Shown here piece after piece: positions 47,585 through 57,301 of a stretch of 64,000 nucleotides of DNA. The notes below the pieces were generated by a model, which worked only from the letters and a program-made list of their open reading frames with translations, was not told the DNA's origin and did no database searches. This DNA comes from Oscillospiraceae bacterium (GTDB lineage Bacteria; Bacillota; Clostridia; Oscillospirales; SIG627). The position numbers were made by a program, and so were the translations under genes. The first letter of the stretch is position 1. Every line of letters starts with the position of its first letter. The stretch lies in the NCBI GenBank assembly GCA_015064635.1, contig SVRV01000006.1:31494-95493 (forward strand), given 5' to 3'.

Positions 47585-50179
47585 TTATTTGATAGTCTTG
47601 CCTTTAAATCCAAAGGTTACATATGCACCGGGGATAAGTCTGTTAAGCGAACGTCCTGTAAGCTTAGCCTTGAAATTGCCCTTGGGGACTGTTAACTCTC
47701 CACTGAACCATACAGGCTTTTCGTTGCCGTGACGGTCGATGACAACCGCTTTTTCCCCGTCAAATTCAATGAATTCGGCACTGGGAACTTCGCATTCGAA
47801 CATAATGCTCTGTCCGTTTACTTCAACGGTGGGATTTTTGATAACGTCGTATACTGCGGGAACAGCGTATATATCAGAGATAACAACTCCTTCGGTATCG
47901 CCTGCAAGCTGAAGACCGACGGTGTGTGTTTCCTTTGCCACATATCCGTTTGCGTATATGAGTCTCCAATGCTCATTTGCGTTGAGGTTCAGCTCATCTC
48001 TTTCAATGGAGTTGTCCTCAACCATTATAAACTCTCTCCAGCCTTCGAAATTTGTGTCGATTATATATTTTGCAACACCGCCCTCACCGCTGGCTCTGCC
48101 CCACATTCTTATGATAATATGACCGTTCTTGCCGTTACCCTTTACTCTGACATATCTTCCTTCATATTCCGAAAGGTCAAGAGGAGTTTCGTACTTTGTT
48201 TCGCACTCAACAAGTTCTTTACCTGTCTTTTCGTTTCCTGCGAGAAGGAAGAAGCGCTCTTCTTTATCCGCACCCATTGCCATTTCAATTCTGATGAAAG
48301 GCTTCTGCTTTGAGAAGGGATTGGTGAAGGTTGCGGTGTTCATAGCCTCATCCGACATATTACGGATTCGCTTACCGCAGTAGTTTCTTTCCTGAAGCCA
48401 GAATTTACCTTTTTCCTCTGTGAGTGCATATTCACAGTTATTTGTGTCGATTTTTGCAAGATATTCGGGTGAAAAATAGTCACTCTTTCTCAAGTCATCA
48501 TATTCTTTATAAATAGCAAGATTTCTGCGCATACCCGCAACTCTGTCAAAATCGGTGGTTGTTCTTGACTGGAACGCTGTACTGAAGTTATTGACAAGTG
48601 CAATGGTACCCATGTGATCCATCACATCTCTGTGCTGATAGCGTGTTACCGTGTTGTTGCCTGCATCACTGTAATAGTTGTACCAGCCAAGAGTGCAGGC
48701 TGCATATCTGTCAAGGAATTGACGGTTTGATTTCTCGTGGGATTTGTTGAACTGCTTATATCCCACTGTACATGAATCCCATGCACCAAGTCTTCCTCGT
48801 CCTGCCCAGAATGCGGGATTCATGAACGAAAACTCGATAATAGGAGGCTTTTCGCAGTACTGAAGAATTTCCTTAATGAATGCCGCAGCGTAGTAAACGT
48901 GCTCTTCACGGATATCAATGTTCTTCCATACACCGTCAAGGGCATCAAGATATATCATTTCAAAGCCGCCCTTGTTGTAACGTTCAGCGGTATTCCTTGC
49001 TATCTGGTAGTATAGGTTCGAACCAAGCTCGGGAGCAAGTCCGTTGTAATAGCCTTCAATGTGCTTTACCACAGCGCCCTTCTTGTGGGCTACAGCCTTT
49101 GTGCCCGCCGCACCTCTTTGTACTACCTTGAATCCGTTATCTGTGTTATTAAATCGAATAATCTCTTCGTCAATGAGAATAAAGGGTGAGCTCTTTGAGA
49201 AGAAGGTGTAACCCACCGTTACAACATTGCTGGGTTCGTCTGTATTGATGAGTGTACATTCCGCATCAATATCTTCGGTAAGAGTCAGTGTGTGCATTAT
49301 ACGAAGATCTTTTTGATATTCGGGCTTTGAAAGAATTGTGTCACAACCGTAGTCCACATAGAATGAGTATGTATGGAGTGAAACGCTGATACCTTTTTCC
49401 GCAAGGGGATCACCTACATACTTTCTGAACTCTGCATCGTCTTCATATCCCATGTATTTCATATCACCTTGACGGAAGGTGTTATATCCCTGATGAATAT
49501 CAAGCTGGTCTATTCCTATTGCAGCATACTTGTCAAGATTCTGAGCCATAGCATCTCGACGAGTATTTGTAGCAATCATGTAATTGCTGTAATTTATTTT
49601 ATTTTCCTGGGCAAACACGCCTCCGAGAGGGTTGAAAATACCTTTTGTCCTATCTATTTGTAAGCATATTTCCTTGAGCAGGTCACGGTGAAGGTCAAGA
49701 GGTGCAATAAGAAGTGCACACTTTGCACCTTCGTCACCAAGACGGCGTGTTGTATAGCAAAGAGTCTCACAGCTCTTTCCGTCGGGATAGAAATTGGGAA
49801 TTGAGCCTACTGTCATTGCAACATTTACCGCAACAGGCTCGGTGTATTTTGCATGTCCCACATAAACCTTGTATATCGGCTCGCAGAGTGCCGAAACGAT
49901 TTCAAGGAAGAAATAGTCATCGCCTTCGACCTTTACATCGAATGAGCCAAGGTCATTTTTAACTGTGATTACGTTTCCTTTAAGCGTCAGCGAGTCGGGG
50001 AAGGATTCATCTGTTGTATCTTTGAAAAAGGAGAAGAAATGAACCTTTTCATCGGATACTATCTCCTTATTTTCGGGAAGATACTTTACGCTTGTAACTA
50101 TGGAATCTTTTTTTGAAATTGTAATTACTGCATACTTGCTTTCAAGAATAATTTCGCTTTTTGTTTCTCTGATTGCCAT
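47585..50179 (-). CDS. Uncharacterised 864-aa putative glycoside hydrolase-like TIM-barrel protein
   Basis: Central barrel-like segment (IGIDQLDIHQGYNTFRQGD ... GGFEMIYLDALDG), N- and C-terminal beta-rich regions; no family recognised with certainty. Confidence 0.5.
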   Translation of the reverse strand: MAIRETKSEIILESKYAVITISKKDSIVTSVKYLPENKEIVSDEKVHFFSFFKDTTDESFPDSLTLKGNVITVKNDLGSFDVKVEGDDYFFLEIVSALCEPIYKVYVGHAKYTEPVAVNVAMTVGSIPNFYPDGKSCETLCYTTRRLGDEGAKCALLIAPLDLHRDLLKEICLQIDRTKGIFNPLGGVFAQENKINYSNYMIATNTRRDAMAQNLDKYAAIGIDQLDIHQGYNTFRQGDMKYMGYEDDAEFRKYVGDPLAEKGISVSLHTYSFYVDYGCDTILSKPEYQKDLRIMHTLTLTEDIDAECTLINTDEPSNVVTVGYTFFSKSSPFILIDEEIIRFNNTDNGFKVVQRGAAGTKAVAHKKGAVVKHIEGYYNGLAPELGSNLYYQIARNTAERYNKGGFEMIYLDALDGVWKNIDIREEHVYYAAAFIKEILQYCEKPPIIEFSFMNPAFWAGRGRLGAWDSCTVGYKQFNKSHEKSNRQFLDRYAACTLGWYNYYSDAGNNTVTRYQHRDVMDHMGTIALVNNFSTAFQSRTTTDFDRVAGMRRNLAIYKEYDDLRKSDYFSPEYLAKIDTNNCEYALTEEKGKFWLQERNYCGKRIRNMSDEAMNTATFTNPFSKQKPFIRIEMAMGADKEERFFLLAGNEKTGKELVECETKYETPLDLSEYEGRYVRVKGNGKNGHIIIRMWGRASGEGGVAKYIIDTNFEGWREFIMVEDNSIERDELNLNANEHWRLIYANGYVAKETHTVGLQLAGDTEGVVISDIYAVPAVYDVIKNPTVEVNGQSIMFECEVPSAEFIEFDGEKAVVIDRHGNEKPVWFSGELTVPKGNFKAKLTGRSLNRLIPGAYVTFGFKGKTIK

Positions 50180-50197
50180 TTTCAGTCACCTCGTTTT

Positions 50198-52138
50198 TTA
50201 AAATATTGCGTTAACCACAGAGATAAGTCTCCAGGTGTCGAATACCTTGTGAGTTCTTTCTTCCAACGCATAAGCGGTATTTTTGAAAATTTCTCTTGCT
50301 TCATTAACGGTTTCTTCGTTTGCCGCGGAAATTCTGAGATGCTTTAAGTAGCATGCCTGACTTGCAAGCTCACAGTGATAAGCAAGATATTCCCATGACT
50401 TTTTCTGCGCCTTGTCCATGTCAGCTGCATTTTCAAGCACCTTCGCAACTGTGTCCTTGAAGCTGTTGCAAAGCTCTGCGGCGGCTTTTGCCATTTCAGC
50501 CTTTTTCTCAGCGTTGAGAGAGGCATATTCATCGCGGTTTAACAGCATATCGGGAACAATGAGTGATGATAGCTTTTCAAGATATTCCTTTGCTGTCTTA
50601 TATTCCTTGCCGAAGGTGTCGGAATAGAATTTTTCAGCCATCGCATCATAGTCGCACTTTTTGTTCCAGAGCGCTTCTGCCATTGCGTGCATGGGCAGGT
50701 TTGTGGGGAAGCAGGTTCTCTGAAGCTGGCAGCTTACCATTCCGTTAAGTCCCAGCTTGTCAAGGGTTGCCATATCCTTGAAAAGTATTTTTGATATTCC
50801 CGCATATCCCGGGTCATGGAGATGAGCTGTCCAAAGATGATAGTCAAAGTCAAAGGAGTCATTTACGGGAGTTTGCTTACTCCATTCATTGAACATTGAC
50901 ATGAGAGTTGCAACAGATGTGGGATATTTAACCGCACGGAGGTCAAGCTCGGGAATGGGGTCGGGATTCGACATGTCAACCGATGCAAAGGTCTGTGAAT
51001 ATGAACGGCAGATGGGGGCAAACATCATTACAAATCTGTCCATGTTTTTGATTGATGCATATTCGGGTGCCCAAAGGAGCTCGTGATACACAAGAAATAC
51101 CACTTTTGTCGTGAGTCCTTTTTCTGTCATAACTTCATCAAGACGGTTGAGCATCTCAACATAGAGATCGGAGGGGCGCTTACCTGCGCAGTTCTCACAC
51201 TGACAGTGGTTGTTGTGTGAGTCTGATAGCCAGGTGTGAATATGGGTTACGTCGGGATGCTTTGTGCAATAATCAACTACCGCATTTATGTATGCATCCT
51301 GCGCCTTCAAGTTCGAGTAACAAAGCTCGGTGAATTCAGGTCTTCCGAGCCATATATCACGCTTTCCGTCAACAAGTGCCAGGAACTCACTTTCTTCCTC
51401 TGTAAGCTTTCTTGTGCATGGTTCAAAGGATACTCTGTCTCCAAGTCCGAGATACATCGCAGTCCAGCCGTGTCCCACTCCGTGATACATAAGCGAACGC
51501 TCGGAAATATCTTCTTCAAGCTTTGCCTTTATCTGATATCCGTCAATGTCATATGTTTCTGTTTCACCAAGTGTTGGATTATTGATATGTCTTGTCCATC
51601 TTTCAAAGAAATGAATGGGATTTGCAAACTGGATGAAATATCCGTTCATACCCATTTTGGGTATCCAATCTATCATATTATATACGTGCTCGTAGCTTAC
51701 AGCGCCCTCAATGCAAATGCATCTGTGACGGTAAGAGGGAGCTTCGGAGAGCTTTACCTCACAGCTTTCAAGCTTGAATTCGGGGATAACTTCACCGTCT
51801 CCCGTAGGTCTGATGAAAGCAACGCCAAGCTCGCGGAGAAATCTGTATACCGCAATAAGAACAGCTCTTTCGTTTACACCCGAAATTACACCGATATAGT
51901 CCTTTACATCAATACATATTGCATCGTCGAGATTCTTGTCTGCAACCTCGGGAAATTCAGCGGGTAACTCCGATTCTGTACCTACCCATATATAAGGGCG
52001 AGTGGCATCGTACTTATCACAAAGTCGCTCTTCAACAACGATATCACTGTCTATAAGTCTTAGATATTTTGCAAGCTCTCTTGTCGCAAATTTTAATGTT
52101 TTTGAAGCAGAAAGTCTTGCTATTATGAGTGTTTTCAT
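50198..52138 (-). CDS. DUF4838-domain protein (GH20/GH67-like fold predicted)
   Basis: N-term TLIIARLSASKTLKFATRELAKYL...PYIWVGTESE; CQCENCAGKRPSDLYVEMLNRL. Confidence 0.8.
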   Translation of the reverse strand: MKTLIIARLSASKTLKFATRELAKYLRLIDSDIVVEERLCDKYDATRPYIWVGTESELPAEFPEVADKNLDDAICIDVKDYIGVISGVNERAVLIAVYRFLRELGVAFIRPTGDGEVIPEFKLESCEVKLSEAPSYRHRCICIEGAVSYEHVYNMIDWIPKMGMNGYFIQFANPIHFFERWTRHINNPTLGETETYDIDGYQIKAKLEEDISERSLMYHGVGHGWTAMYLGLGDRVSFEPCTRKLTEEESEFLALVDGKRDIWLGRPEFTELCYSNLKAQDAYINAVVDYCTKHPDVTHIHTWLSDSHNNHCQCENCAGKRPSDLYVEMLNRLDEVMTEKGLTTKVVFLVYHELLWAPEYASIKNMDRFVMMFAPICRSYSQTFASVDMSNPDPIPELDLRAVKYPTSVATLMSMFNEWSKQTPVNDSFDFDYHLWTAHLHDPGYAGISKILFKDMATLDKLGLNGMVSCQLQRTCFPTNLPMHAMAEALWNKKCDYDAMAEKFYSDTFGKEYKTAKEYLEKLSSLIVPDMLLNRDEYASLNAEKKAEMAKAAAELCNSFKDTVAKVLENAADMDKAQKKSWEYLAYHCELASQACYLKHLRISAANEETVNEAREIFKNTAYALEERTHKVFDTWRLISVVNAIF

Positions 52139-52222
52139 CTTTACTTCTCCTTAATAAAAGTGGTCAATTATAGTTTAGCATTTATTTTGAAAAAATCAAT
52201 AGAAAAGTAAAAAAAGAAATAC

Positions 52223-53503
52223 TTATTTTTGTTTACTGCGTGAAAATGCACCTTTTGTGCCTATTAGTGCAAGTAGTGCGCATGGCAAAAGCCAACCGAA
52301 GCCCATGTGAGAAAGAGGAAGGTATTTAAGAAATGCTACCCGTATGCCAAATCCGGAAATTGCTTCTGCTATTCCGTAGACCAGTGCTCCGCCAACAGAA
52401 AGCCGCCATGAAAGCGGAGTAAGATATTTTCCCAAAAAGCCGAGGAGTACTATTACAAGCACCGGAGGATATATTACAGTCAGCACGGGAGATGCCAGCG
52501 CAACAATCTTTTCTACTCCCATTACAGACAGCACTGCGCTGAAAATGCATATTGCCGTAACGAATACTTTGTAGCTTATCTTGCCTTTTGTAAGTCCCGA
52601 AAAATACTTTGCCGCCGCACCTGTAAGAGATACCGAGGTTGTAAGACAGGCAAGTCCTGCGATTATTCCAAACACCGTAACGCCGAATGTTCCCGGGACA
52701 ATGATTGATACTGCATTTGTCAATAGCTCTGTACGTGGAATACTTACATCGTATAGTGACGATGCTGTTGCGCCCATATACGTTAACCCAAGATATATTA
52801 CAAAAAGTCCGACAGCCGCAAATCCGCAAGCTCCCGATATTACGGCTCTTTTTGCCCGTTTGCTTGAGTGTCCTCTCCTTGAGGCGCTTTCAATGAGCAG
52901 AGTGTCAATTACTGCCATACCGAGAATATCCATAGACTGATATCCCGCACTCAATCCCGATGAAAGGGGAGACAGAATAGCTTTCTCTTTTATTTGGTCG
53001 GAGATAGGGAAGAGTGCTGCTTTTGTTACAAGAAAAAGGAGCCCTATAACCAATACGGGAGTGAGAATTTTACCTACAATGTCAATAACCTTTGTTTCGT
53101 TGAATGCAAGAAGCAAAGTTATAATAAAAAACACTGCACTGAAAAGTGCGGAGGGAATTCTGTCCGAAAGAGGGAGTATGGCAAGCTCAAATGTGGTGGC
53201 ACAGGTTCTTGGTACACTTATCAGCGGCCCGAGGCAAAGTACTATCACGAAGGTAAGAAGAAGTCTTGCTTTATTGCCGATGGGAGATGCGAGAGCCTTA
53301 AACGAGCCTTGATTTACTATGCTGATTAGTGCCAATATCGCAAGTCCTACGTCAGCAATGTAAAAGCCTGTGAATCCCAAAAACCAGTCCGTACCCGATT
53401 CAAGACCGAGGTGAGGTGGAAATATCATATTCCCCGCACCGAAAAGAGTGGAGAATAGTGCCGCACCGATAATGAGTGAATCTGTTATATTTTTCTTTTT
53501 CAT
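52223..53503 (-). CDS. brnQ: Branched-chain amino acid:cation symporter BrnQ (LIVCS)
   Basis: ALFSTLFGAGNMIFPPHLGLESGTDWFLGFTGF signature; ~12 TM. Confidence 0.92.
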   Translation of the reverse strand: MKKKNITDSLIIGAALFSTLFGAGNMIFPPHLGLESGTDWFLGFTGFYIADVGLAILALISIVNQGSFKALASPIGNKARLLLTFVIVLCLGPLISVPRTCATTFELAILPLSDRIPSALFSAVFFIITLLLAFNETKVIDIVGKILTPVLVIGLLFLVTKAALFPISDQIKEKAILSPLSSGLSAGYQSMDILGMAVIDTLLIESASRRGHSSKRAKRAVISGACGFAAVGLFVIYLGLTYMGATASSLYDVSIPRTELLTNAVSIIVPGTFGVTVFGIIAGLACLTTSVSLTGAAAKYFSGLTKGKISYKVFVTAICIFSAVLSVMGVEKIVALASPVLTVIYPPVLVIVLLGFLGKYLTPLSWRLSVGGALVYGIAEAISGFGIRVAFLKYLPLSHMGFGWLLPCALLALIGTKGAFSRSKQK

Positions 53504-53531
53504 AGTTACACCAACCTTTTATGTTAGTGTA

Positions 53532-53562
53532 AACAAAAAACGGCGGAAAATCCGCCGTTTTT
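53532..53562 (-). terminator. Terminator
   Basis: AAAACGGCGGATTTTCCGCCGTTTTTT on minus strand, immediately upstream of brnQ and downstream of the GH4 gene. Confidence 0.85.
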
Positions 53563-53566
53563 AAAA

Positions 53567-54958
53567 TTAGATGTTGTACATCTTGAGGTATTCCTTTGTG
53601 TTTTCAATCATCTCGTCGAAGAGCTTTCTTGCATCCTCTGTGTTGATTGTAACGAGCTGGTCATTTGTGAAGGCAGTGAATGCCTTTTCAAGGTCTCTTT
53701 CAAATGCCGCTTCAATTATCATTTCCTGCTGACCGCATACTCTTGAAATGAGAGGATAAATTGACTTGGGAAGGGGACCTGCACAAATGGGCTTAACACT
53801 GTTGTTTGTGAATGCCGCATTTGTTTCAACTACCGCACCCATGGGAAGGTTGGGGATCTGACCCATGTTGGGAAGGTTTACGTTTGTAACAAGGTCGTGA
53901 AGACCGAGAATGGCTCTCATCTGGTTTACGCCTTCTTCGCCTGTGTTGTTAAGCTTGATAGGCTCCTCGCCGCTTCTGAGCTTTTCGCTCTTTTCAAGAC
54001 GCTCCTTGAGGTTTTCCTTTCTCCACGAAACGGGTGTGAGACCGAAGCCCCATTCCTTTACCTTTTCGGGAGATTCAAGATACCACTTGCCCTCACAGTC
54101 CTCTGCAAGGTGTCTGTCACCTGCAGCTGCAATATATCCAAAGCGGTTGAAGAGGTCGAACTTAACCTTGTTTGAACAGTCAAATACATTGTTCATCCAG
54201 TTATCATCCTTGCCCTTGAGGTAGCCTGTTTCGGCATACTTCTTAGCAAATTCCTTATAATCCTCGAAAACGTCGATGTCACGGTATTTAGCCTTTGTTA
54301 TCCATGTGAAGTGGTTGAGACCTGTTACCTCTACCTTTATTTCTTCTCTGCGAGGCTTTTCGATGCCGTGCATTTCGGTTATCATCTGAGCAAGAAGTCC
54401 CTGAGTACCGAATACTTCATGGCAGCATCCGAATGCCTTGATTTCGGGGAACGCCTTGTAAAGCGCTCTTGTACAGATTGTCATGGGGTTGGTGTAGTTG
54501 ATTACCCAAGCATTGGGACAGTACTTCTTTACGTTAAGTGCTATTTCCTCAAACATAGGAATTGTACGGAGTGCACGAATAAGACCACCGGGGCCTACTG
54601 TGTCACCTACAGCCTGATAAATTCCATACTTTTCGGGAGTATGTACGTCGCTTTCCATTTCGTCGAATGTACCGGGAAGGATAGAGATTATAACAAAGTC
54701 AGCACCTGTGAGTGCTTCGCCTGCTGTCTCGTATGCCTTGTAGTCCCAATGTGATTTTGCACCCTCGGCATCATTGTATTTGTTGCCGATTATTTCGTTG
54801 TGCTTTGCCGCTTCAAAGTCGATGTCGTAAAGTGCTACTTCGCCGTTCATATCGTCAGCTGAAGCAAGGTCGCTCATAAGCCCCCATGCCCAGCCTCTTG
54901 AACCACCGCCGACGTAAGCGATTTTTACGCCTTCAACACCCTTATCTGTGTATTTCAT
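53567..54958 (-). CDS. Glycoside hydrolase family 4 (alpha-glucosidase/alpha-galactosidase type)
   Basis: VKIAYVGGGSRGWAWGLMSDLA NAD-binding; NYTNPMTICTRALYKAFPEIKAFGCCHE; start moved to 54958 (AAGGAG RBS). Confidence 0.92.
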   Translation of the reverse strand: MKYTDKGVEGVKIAYVGGGSRGWAWGLMSDLASADDMNGEVALYDIDFEAAKHNEIIGNKYNDAEGAKSHWDYKAYETAGEALTGADFVIISILPGTFDEMESDVHTPEKYGIYQAVGDTVGPGGLIRALRTIPMFEEIALNVKKYCPNAWVINYTNPMTICTRALYKAFPEIKAFGCCHEVFGTQGLLAQMITEMHGIEKPRREEIKVEVTGLNHFTWITKAKYRDIDVFEDYKEFAKKYAETGYLKGKDDNWMNNVFDCSNKVKFDLFNRFGYIAAAGDRHLAEDCEGKWYLESPEKVKEWGFGLTPVSWRKENLKERLEKSEKLRSGEEPIKLNNTGEEGVNQMRAILGLHDLVTNVNLPNMGQIPNLPMGAVVETNAAFTNNSVKPICAGPLPKSIYPLISRVCGQQEMIIEAAFERDLEKAFTAFTNDQLVTINTEDARKLFDEMIENTKEYLKMYNI

Positions 54959-55100
54959 GATATTTTCTCCTTTTATTTTTTGTTTGACAGTATTATACAT
55001 CAATTTATTAAAAAAATCCTTAGTATTTTTGACGAATTTATTTTAAAATCTTGATTTTTTTGATGTTTTAATGTATTATTTTAAGTAAGGAGGTAAGAAA

Positions 55101-55934
55101 ATGATACCGACAATAAAATTCTTGGACGGGAAAGAGTTTTTTTATGAGTACCGTGATACCGATGTTTCGCCTGCTCCGATCATGGGCACACATCACTACC
55201 ACAGGTGGTATGAAATATATTATTTCATTAAGGGCGAATGCAATTACTTCATTGATGGGTGTACATTCACACTTATCCCCGGAGATTTGATTCTTATCCC
55301 TGAAAATGTTATTCACAGGACTCTTTACACTGCGAGCTATGAAAGAAGACTTTTGAATTTCACTCCCCACTTCATTCCCGAAGCACTGATAGGAAACTTG
55401 GACAGCCTGCCGTATCTGTTCAGGAATCCCACTATTTCAAAAGAGGTAAGTCGTATTTTTGACAGTATTGAAAAAGAGTACAACCAATTGGATGAATACT
55501 CCGAAGAAATGCTTACAAGCCTTGTAAAGTTATTGTTTGTTTTGATTGCAAGAAGTGAGAACAAAGCAAATCAAAAAGGTGGAAATTCGGCATTTGTTGC
55601 AGAGACCGTAAAACGCATTTCGAAAGAATTTCAAACCGACATAACGCTCAGTAATGTATCCGCCGATTTTTCTGTGAGTCCCGAGCATCTTTCACGCACC
55701 TTCAAAAAGGAAACAGGATTTGGATTTAACGAATACCTGACACTTGTCAGACTTCAGAATGCTGAAAAGCTTTTGGAAGAAGGGAAGCTTAAGACTGTTT
55801 CCGAAATAGCATATGCCTGCGGATTCAATGACAGCAACTATTTTTCGGACAGGTTCAAAAAGATACACGGCATGTCCCCCTTGAAATTCAGACAAAAATG
55901 CAGAAAAACTATTGAAAAAAGCAAAAATGTGTGA
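55101..55934 (+). CDS. AraC-family regulator with N-terminal cupin
   Basis: HHYHRWYEIYYFIKGECNYFIDG cupin; LSNVSADFSVSPEHLSRTFKKETGFGFNEYL HTH. Confidence 0.9.
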   Translation: MIPTIKFLDGKEFFYEYRDTDVSPAPIMGTHHYHRWYEIYYFIKGECNYFIDGCTFTLIPGDLILIPENVIHRTLYTASYERRLLNFTPHFIPEALIGNLDSLPYLFRNPTISKEVSRIFDSIEKEYNQLDEYSEEMLTSLVKLLFVLIARSENKANQKGGNSAFVAETVKRISKEFQTDITLSNVSADFSVSPEHLSRTFKKETGFGFNEYLTLVRLQNAEKLLEEGKLKTVSEIAYACGFNDSNYFSDRFKKIHGMSPLKFRQKCRKTIEKSKNV

Positions 55935-55970
55935 TAGAATCAAAATACCAAATATACGGAGGAAAGTATA

Positions 55971-56819
55971 ATGAAAATAGGTGTATCAAGTTACAGCTTT
56001 GGAAAATACATAAGAGAAACAGGCTGTGATTATTTTAAGGTTTGCGATATTGCAAAGGAAATAGGCTTTGACGGTATCGAATTTACAGGGCTTGAAGGTT
56101 ATACTACACGCACTGACCTTATTGAGCTTGCAGGAGAAATAAAAGAATATTGTGCGAAAATAGGACTTGAAATAGCCGCGTATACAGTTGGCGCTAACTT
56201 CCTTGCAGAAGATATTGAGGCAGAGGTTGCAAAGGTTTGTAAGTGTGTTGACATTGCCGCAGCACTCGGAGCTCCCGTAATGCGTCACGATGTATGCTAT
56301 GCACTTCCCAAGAAGCATCTTTATTCATACAGAGATGCTATAAAGGATATGGCACCCTATATCAGACGAGTAACAGAATATGCAAAGGAAAAGGGCATTA
56401 AGACCTGTACAGAAAACCACGGATACATATTCCAGAAGCCCGAAAGAGTTGAAGAGCTTATCCTTGCAGTTGGAAGCGATAACTATGGTTGGCTTTGTGA
56501 TATGGGCAACTTCCTTTGTGCTGATACAGATCCCGTACTTGCAGTAGGAATTGCCGCTCCCTATACGTTCCATGTCCATGCAAAGGACTTCCTTTTCAAG
56601 GCAGGAAATGTTGACTGTCCTTCAGGATTCTTTACAACACTTTGCGGTAACCACATCAGAGGAACTGTTGTAGGTCATGGTATTGTTCCCGTTAAGAATT
56701 GCCTTGCTGCTCTTAAGCGTGTAGGCTACGACGGATACGTTTCAATTGAATTTGAAGGCATGGAGGATTGCGTACCCGCAATTCGCGCCGGCTTTGATTA
56801 TCTTAAGAAGAACATATAA
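55971..56819 (+). CDS. Sugar phosphate isomerase/epimerase (AP endonuclease 2-like TIM barrel)
   Basis: IGFDGIEFTGLEGY, CTENHGYIFQKPERVEEL, WLCDMGNFLCAD, GYDGYVSIEFEGMED. Confidence 0.9.
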   Translation: MKIGVSSYSFGKYIRETGCDYFKVCDIAKEIGFDGIEFTGLEGYTTRTDLIELAGEIKEYCAKIGLEIAAYTVGANFLAEDIEAEVAKVCKCVDIAAALGAPVMRHDVCYALPKKHLYSYRDAIKDMAPYIRRVTEYAKEKGIKTCTENHGYIFQKPERVEELILAVGSDNYGWLCDMGNFLCADTDPVLAVGIAAPYTFHVHAKDFLFKAGNVDCPSGFFTTLCGNHIRGTVVGHGIVPVKNCLAALKRVGYDGYVSIEFEGMEDCVPAIRAGFDYLKKNI

Positions 56820-56832
56820 TTGATACAATAAA

Positions 56833-56883
56833 TGAAGGGCTGTAAAAACTCTGTTCGAGTATTTACAGTCCTTCCATTTTTTG
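56833..56883 (+). terminator. Terminator after the sugar isomerase
   Basis: GAAGGGCTGTAAAAACTCTGTTCGAGTATTTACAGTCCTTCCATTTTTT. Confidence 0.8.
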
Positions 56884-56889
56884 TACAAA

Positions 56890-57203
56890 ACAAAAAAGAA
56901 CACACAAGGTGTTCTCAGACTGTCGAAAAACACTACATAGCCAAAAAAATGCACAAAAAGCCTTCTCCTGTGGGAGAAGGGGGACCACGAAGTGGTGGAT
57001 GAGGAGTACATTCACTTTATCTAAAAATAGAAAAACAATGTTGTAAAGCGGATATAACACCTCATCCGTCAGCCTTCGGCTGCCACCTTCCCCCACTGGG
57101 GAAGGCTAACAAGAAACCCATCTTTGTTCAATTTGCTGAATTTTCAATTTTACAATTGACTTTATCTACACGCTGAGAACACACAAGGTGTTCTTTTTTT
57201 CTT
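56890..57203. mobile_element. MITE-like palindromic element with nested inverted repeats
   Basis: Flanks both carry GAACACACAAGGTGTTCT (56899, 57179); internal IR AAAGCCTTCTCC-tgt-GGGAGAAGGGGG...GGATGAGGAGT / ACACCTCATCC...CCACCTTCCCCCACTGGGGAAGGCT. Confidence 0.65.
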
Positions 57204-57226
57204 TGGGGAATGACTGCAATTTTAAT

Positions 57227-57300
57227 AAAAGGTTCGCACCTATGCTTTTTGCACCCCCTTTAGAAATGGGTATGAACCTTTTTATAAAGGGGGTGCATTT
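57227..57300. terminator. Bidirectional terminator region with two interleaved stems
   Basis: AAAAGGTTC..GAACCTTTT and GCACCCCCTTTA..TAAAGGGGGTGC, arms interleaved. Confidence 0.65.
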
Positions 57301-57301
57301 T

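Noticed and set aside
51236-51967. 243-aa plus-strand ORF
   Set aside because: Antisense to the DUF4838 gene, which has a coherent protein, RBS and operon context.
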